From Crystallibacter sulfonylureivorans_A (GTDB lineage: Bacteria > Actinomycetota > Actinomycetes > Actinomycetales > Micrococcaceae), in contig NZ_JBLKRT010000021.1 of the NCBI RefSeq assembly GCF_047607445.1, positions 1 to 64,000 on the forward strand: a stretch of DNA of 64,000 nt, in the 5' to 3' direction. Of the stretch, positions 60,537 to 64,000 are shown in pieces. Numbering within the stretch: the first letter of the stretch is position 1; each line of letters begins with the position of its first letter. The notes below the pieces were generated by a model. It did no database searches. It was not told the DNA's origin and worked only from the letters and a program-made list of their open reading frames with translations. A program made the translations under genes and the position numbers.

Positions 60537-62423
60537 TCAAAGTGAGGGTAGCCGCGTACCTCTAATACGTTTGGCTAGCTCGTACTGTGCCGCAAGTCGT
60601 ACCGGGGCATTCGGTGCACCGTAGCCGTCATATCCGTGGCGGCGTTCGACGACCTCGAAGAAGACGCTGCCGACGGTTGCCGTGTAGAAATGGACGAACT
60701 CGCCTGCTTCATCGCGGTCGTAGAGCAGGTTCAGTTCCTGCAGCGCGGCCAGGTACTCCGGTTCCAAGCGGAAGCGCGCCTGCAGGTCGGCGTAGTAGTT
60801 CGCCGGAATCTTCAGGAACTCCAGTCCGCCGGCCACCGCATTGCGGGCCAGCGTCATCACGTCCGAGCAGGCGAAGGCGATGTGCTGCGGGTAGGCGGAC
60901 GCCGCCGATGGGCCCGGCCGCTCCATCACCAGCGGTGCGATGTTCAGCGCCAGGCGGACCTGGCCGTCGTCGGTGCGCATGACCTGGCTGCGCACCAGGC
61001 CGACGGGGCTGGGCACCTCGGTAGAGGGGCGCGGAGCGAGCGAGAGGGTGCTCTCGTAGAAAAGCACGCTCTCGTCGAAGTGCTGCCATGGCTGCGCCAG
61101 GTTGACGTGGTCGATGCGCGTGATCAGCTCCTGGCCCGGCCCTGCGGCGTCGTCGCTGACGAATTCTTCCGTCCAGGCGGCAGTGCCGTCCTCGGTTGCT
61201 TCACACAGAAAAACCTCGGTGGAGTCCGGAGCCTTGACCGCCTGCAGGACTGCTTCATTGGCTTGGCTCTGCCGCGGAACTGCCTCCGCCTTGAGCTGGA
61301 GCGCCCGGGAAGCGGCAATCAGCGGATCTTCGACGTCGAAGGCCAGCGCGGCAATGGTCGGTTCCAGTCCGCGGGCCTGTTGTTCGTTGACGATGATCCG
61401 GGCCCGGCCCTGGGTCCATAGCTGCACCGGCTTGGTGCGGTGCCGGCCGCGGAAGGCGAAACCCAGTTGCCGCAGCAACTGCTGGACCTGTTCGGTGTCC
61501 TCCGCTTTCACTTCGGCGAAATTGAAGCCCGTTGGTTCGGCGACCTGGGGCAGCGTCGCCAGCTCCATCACATACGTGGCGTCCGGTCCGTCGGTCTCCT
61601 GCAGATGGACGGAGGTCTGTTCTTCCAGCCAAATCAATGACCGCATGGCGTCGACGGCGGTGCGTTCCTCGTCGGCCTGCCGGAACACGTCGTTGAAGAT
61701 CTCCAGCGAGACCGGCCCGTTGTAGCCGCTGCGGACCAGGTGGCCCATGAACTTGTCGAGTTCCCATGCGCCCTCGCCCGGGAAGACCCGGTAGTGCCTG
61801 CTCCAGGACAGGATGTCCATGCTGAGCTCGGGTGCGTCGGCCAGCTGGACGAAGAAGATTTTCTCGGCCGGGATTTTCTCGATCGCGGCCGGGTCCCAGC
61901 CGCGGGACAGGATGTGGAAGCTGTCCAGGCAGGTGCCGATGTTCGGGTGAGCGGCCAAATCGACAATGCGCATGGCATGTTCGAAGTCGTTGACGAATCT
62001 TCCCCACGCCAGGGCTTCGTAGGCGATCCGGATCCCGTAGCCCGCGGCCAGGTCGCCGAGCTGGCGGAGCTGGGCGGCGGCCAGGTCGTCGTCGTCATGA
62101 ATGGCCGTGGCCACGTTGCTGCACAACAGCATCAGGTCCATGCCCAGCTCGTTCATCAGGCGGAACTTTGCCTCGGCACGGTACAGGTTGTCGGCCAGCA
62201 GCTCCTCGGTGACGCCTTCGAAGTCCCGGAACGGCTGGTAGAGATCCAGGGAGAGTCCCAGCTCCGCCGCCAGGGAACGGATTTCGCCCGGGCTGCAGGG
62301 GGAGACCAACAGGTCCTGTTCGAAGATCTCGATGCCGTCGAAGCCCGCGTTGGCGCAGGCGTGCATCTTTTCTTCCAGGGTTCCGCTGAGGCAGACGGTG
62401 GCGATGGAGGTACGCAAGGGCAT
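60537..62423 (-). CDS. qsuB: 3-Dehydroshikimate dehydratase, QsuB type, second copy
   Basis: Same two-domain enzyme as at 30631-32487, with all metal-site residues kept. By eye it differs at about 19 of 615 aligned residues, and the last 15 residues differ completely (AKRIRGTRLPSL here). An ATG at 62423 exists here only; the TTG at 62417 corresponds to the island copy's start and has AAAGG at a better distance. The copy lies outside the integrative element, followed upstream by a lyase and an SDR in place of the qsuD gene. Confidence 0.92.
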   Translation of the reverse strand: MPLRTSIATVCLSGTLEEKMHACANAGFDGIEIFEQDLLVSPCSPGEIRSLAAELGLSLDLYQPFRDFEGVTEELLADNLYRAEAKFRLMNELGMDLMLLCSNVATAIHDDDDLAAAQLRQLGDLAAGYGIRIAYEALAWGRFVNDFEHAMRIVDLAAHPNIGTCLDSFHILSRGWDPAAIEKIPAEKIFFVQLADAPELSMDILSWSRHYRVFPGEGAWELDKFMGHLVRSGYNGPVSLEIFNDVFRQADEERTAVDAMRSLIWLEEQTSVHLQETDGPDATYVMELATLPQVAEPTGFNFAEVKAEDTEQVQQLLRQLGFAFRGRHRTKPVQLWTQGRARIIVNEQQARGLEPTIAALAFDVEDPLIAASRALQLKAEAVPRQSQANEAVLQAVKAPDSTEVFLCEATEDGTAAWTEEFVSDDAAGPGQELITRIDHVNLAQPWQHFDESVLFYESTLSLAPRPSTEVPSPVGLVRSQVMRTDDGQVRLALNIAPLVMERPGPSAASAYPQHIAFACSDVMTLARNAVAGGLEFLKIPANYYADLQARFRLEPEYLAALQELNLLYDRDEAGEFVHFYTATVGSVFFEVVERRHGYDGYGAPNAPVRLAAQYELAKRIRGTRLPSL

Positions 62424-62551
62424 GACCTTTCGAAGGGGGAATTCTTGGGTTATGTCTTCTAGGCCGAGGAGTGCGGCGACCGGTTACAGGAGCGTGCGGA
62501 GTGCCGAGGCAGGGCCAGGTTTTCGGCCTGCTCGGCAGTCCGGCAGTTCCG

Positions 62552-63406
62552 TTACGCGAACCTGTGGTCGAGCTCTTGGTGGTGGCTGAGCCCGGCGATT
62601 TCTGAGAACTCGGAGTAGGTGATTGCCGGCAGGCTGCTGTCACCCACTCCTGCATACAGTGAGTCAAGCGTTGCCTTGGATGCTGCGATGGAAGCGAAGA
62701 GGGTGTTGAGGGAGTAAAAGACCAGCGAAAAACCGAGGTCATGGATGTCTTGTGCGGTCAAGGCGTCGGTTTCGTTACCGACAACAATGGACAAGACTTT
62801 GGGGCCCTGTATCCTGCGGGAGATCTCTTCGACGTCCCTGATCCTTTTAACACCGTCGACGAAGGCGAGGTCGGCGCCGTGTTCCAGATATGTCTCCGCG
62901 CGCTTGATGGCTGCGTCCATCCCGTCAACGCCAAGCGCATCGGTGCGCCCGATGATGACAAGGTCAGCGCTGCCTCTGGCCTGTGCAGCGCATGCGATGC
63001 GCCTGGCGCTCTCGTCGGCATCGATGAGTTTGATTCCCGCCAGCTGTCCGCAGCGCTTTGGGCTGGCCTGGTCCTCGAGGTGGAGTGCTGCGATGCCGGC
63101 TTGGAGATACTCGTGGACGGTCCGTTCGATGTTGGACGGGCCGCCGTAGCCGTTGTCGGCATCGGCGATGACGGGGATGTCAACGGCACGGCTCATATTG
63201 CGGGCATGGTCGGACATTTCGGTTTGTGTGAGCAGTCCTAGGTCGGGTGTGCCCAGGCGTGTCGCGGTGGCTCCGAAGCCCGTCATGTAAACGGCGGGGA
63301 AGCCTGCGCGTTGGACGAGCTTGGCGGTCAGCGGGTCGGGTGCTCCGGGTGCCCTGACTGGTGCCGGTTCCGCGAGCAGGGCTCGGAGGAGTGTTGCTTG
63401 AGACAT
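62552..63406 (-). CDS. Isocitrate lyase/PEP mutase superfamily enzyme
   Basis: A 284-residue TIM-barrel lyase. VYMTGFGAT, the metal-binding ADADNGYGG and ALHLEDQASPKRCGQLAG (Lys-Arg-Cys-Gly loop with the catalytic Cys) are family marks. It is of the methylisocitrate/2,3-dimethylmalate lyase or oxaloacetate decarboxylase type, splitting a C-C bond of a small dicarboxylate. It is not PrpB by length or loop detail. Confidence 0.87.
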   Translation of the reverse strand: MSQATLLRALLAEPAPVRAPGAPDPLTAKLVQRAGFPAVYMTGFGATATRLGTPDLGLLTQTEMSDHARNMSRAVDIPVIADADNGYGGPSNIERTVHEYLQAGIAALHLEDQASPKRCGQLAGIKLIDADESARRIACAAQARGSADLVIIGRTDALGVDGMDAAIKRAETYLEHGADLAFVDGVKRIRDVEEISRRIQGPKVLSIVVGNETDALTAQDIHDLGFSLVFYSLNTLFASIAASKATLDSLYAGVGDSSLPAITYSEFSEIAGLSHHQELDHRFA

Positions 63407-63436
63407 AGCTTTGTTCTCCTGATGGAAGTGCGGGCT

Positions 63437-64000
63437 TCAGCCCATGGTGAGGCCGCCGTCGATGTTGATCGACTGGCCGGTCATGTAGTCGGATGCGGGG
63501 GAGAGGAGGTACTCGGCGAGGCCGACCACGTCGCTGCTGTTCTGGGGGCGTCCGAGCGGTACGGCAGAGGTGCGCGTTTTCCATGCCGTACCGGTCTCCC
63601 AGCCTTCAACGGCTGACCATTGCGCATCGATGGTCTTCCACATGTCCGTCTCGACTAGGCCGGGGCAGATGGCGTTGACCGTGATGTGCGGCGCGAAGGT
63701 GAATGAGGCGCTGTGAGTCATGCTGATGATCGAGGCCTTGCTTGCCCGGTAGTGCGGGATGATCGGGGCCATCGGGCCCGCGGCGTAGCGCCCGGCAATC
63801 GAGGCCATTGAAATGATCTTTCCCTTGGGCCTGGATTCACCCATGGGCTCCTGAGTGAGCATCTGACGTGCGGCAGCCTGCATGGTCAAGAATGCGCCCT
63901 TGACGTTGACCGCGAACATGGCATCCCAGTCGGCGGCGGTGATGTCCAGGAACGGCTTAACCTGGACGATGCCCGCATTGCACACCATCGCGTCCAGACG
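63437..64000 (-). CDS. SDR-family oxidoreductase, N-terminus beyond window
   Basis: The C-terminal 187 residues or more of a classical SDR. VCNAGIV, the active-site SMASIAGR with Ser and HYRASKASII with Tyr-x-x-x-Lys are present, and the end is DYMTGQSINIDGGLTMG. The frame stays open to base 64000, so the cofactor-binding part lies outside. It resembles acetoin/butanediol or glucose dehydrogenases. It is 31 bases before the lyase gene and so in one operon. Confidence 0.9.
   Translation of the reverse strand, partial: RLDAMVCNAGIVQVKPFLDITAADWDAMFAVNVKGAFLTMQAAARQMLTQEPMGESRPKGKIISMASIAGRYAAGPMAPIIPHYRASKASIISMTHSASFTFAPHITVNAICPGLVETDMWKTIDAQWSAVEGWETGTAWKTRTSAVPLGRPQNSSDVVGLAEYLLSPASDYMTGQSINIDGGLTMG

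Overview
The window looks like a high-GC actinobacterial chromosome, most likely Arthrobacter or a close Micrococcaceae relative. The signs are strong G/C third-position bias, many GTG starts, a GluQRS of actinobacterial type, a CsoR-type copper operator, and QsuB/QsuD-type quinate genes like those of Corynebacterium/Arthrobacter. This assignment is inference from gene content; no rRNA or other marker is present.

Bases 1-23.5 kb are ordinary chromosome with one unusual spot. They hold a PLP aminotransferase (cut by the window edge), a LuxR-type regulator, and a small cassette at 2.6-4.0 kb: a stand-alone LanB elimination-domain-like protein between two short peptides, which could be an undescribed RiPP-like locus. 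Then come an aldo/keto reductase, DedA-like proteins (the second copy frameshifted), a CitE-like lyase, GluQRS, an SGNH hydrolase, MFS carriers, a formaldehyde-type alcohol dehydrogenase, a five-gene asparaginase/deacetylase/MFS/SDR/SDR operon, a K+ channel, and several small membrane proteins.

Bases 23,535-60,126 form an integrative element of about 36.6 kb inserted in the 3' half of tRNA-Ala(CGC). It is bounded by a perfect 46-bp direct repeat. A tyrosine integrase and a small excisionase-like gene lie at the right end, and tandem ACACACTTT-type arm sites lie at both ends. A third set of arm sites and about 200 bp of diverged flank beyond the right core suggest that two related elements once inserted at the same site.

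The left half of the element (24.6-40.4 kb) is a catabolic block for quinate/shikimate-like cyclic carboxylates. It has AroQ (type II dehydroquinase), QsuB (dehydroshikimate dehydratase), a QsuD-like dehydrogenase, a flavoprotein, an SDR, a Gfo/Idh enzyme, a TIM-barrel isomerase, a TRAP transporter, a LctP-type permease, an aldo/keto reductase and an IclR regulator. TGGAAC-N3-GTTCCA palindromes lie in both divergent promoter regions and tie the block together as one regulon. A second QsuB copy, about 97% identical in protein, lies just outside the right end of the element.

The right half (40.5-60 kb) is mobile-element cargo. It includes a DUF4411-type toxin remnant, a large zinc-ribbon protein with a PD-(D/E)xK-like C-terminus, an iteron-rich AT island, an HEXXH protein, an AbiE-type and a RES/Xre-type toxin-antitoxin pair, and small phage-like genes. 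After these come a LysR/tandem-esterase/solute-binding-protein group and a copper-storage group. The solute-binding gene and a copper-chaperone gene were cut and joined at one junction near 55.65 kb, and a broken ATP-dependent DNA ligase tail lies against the integrase.
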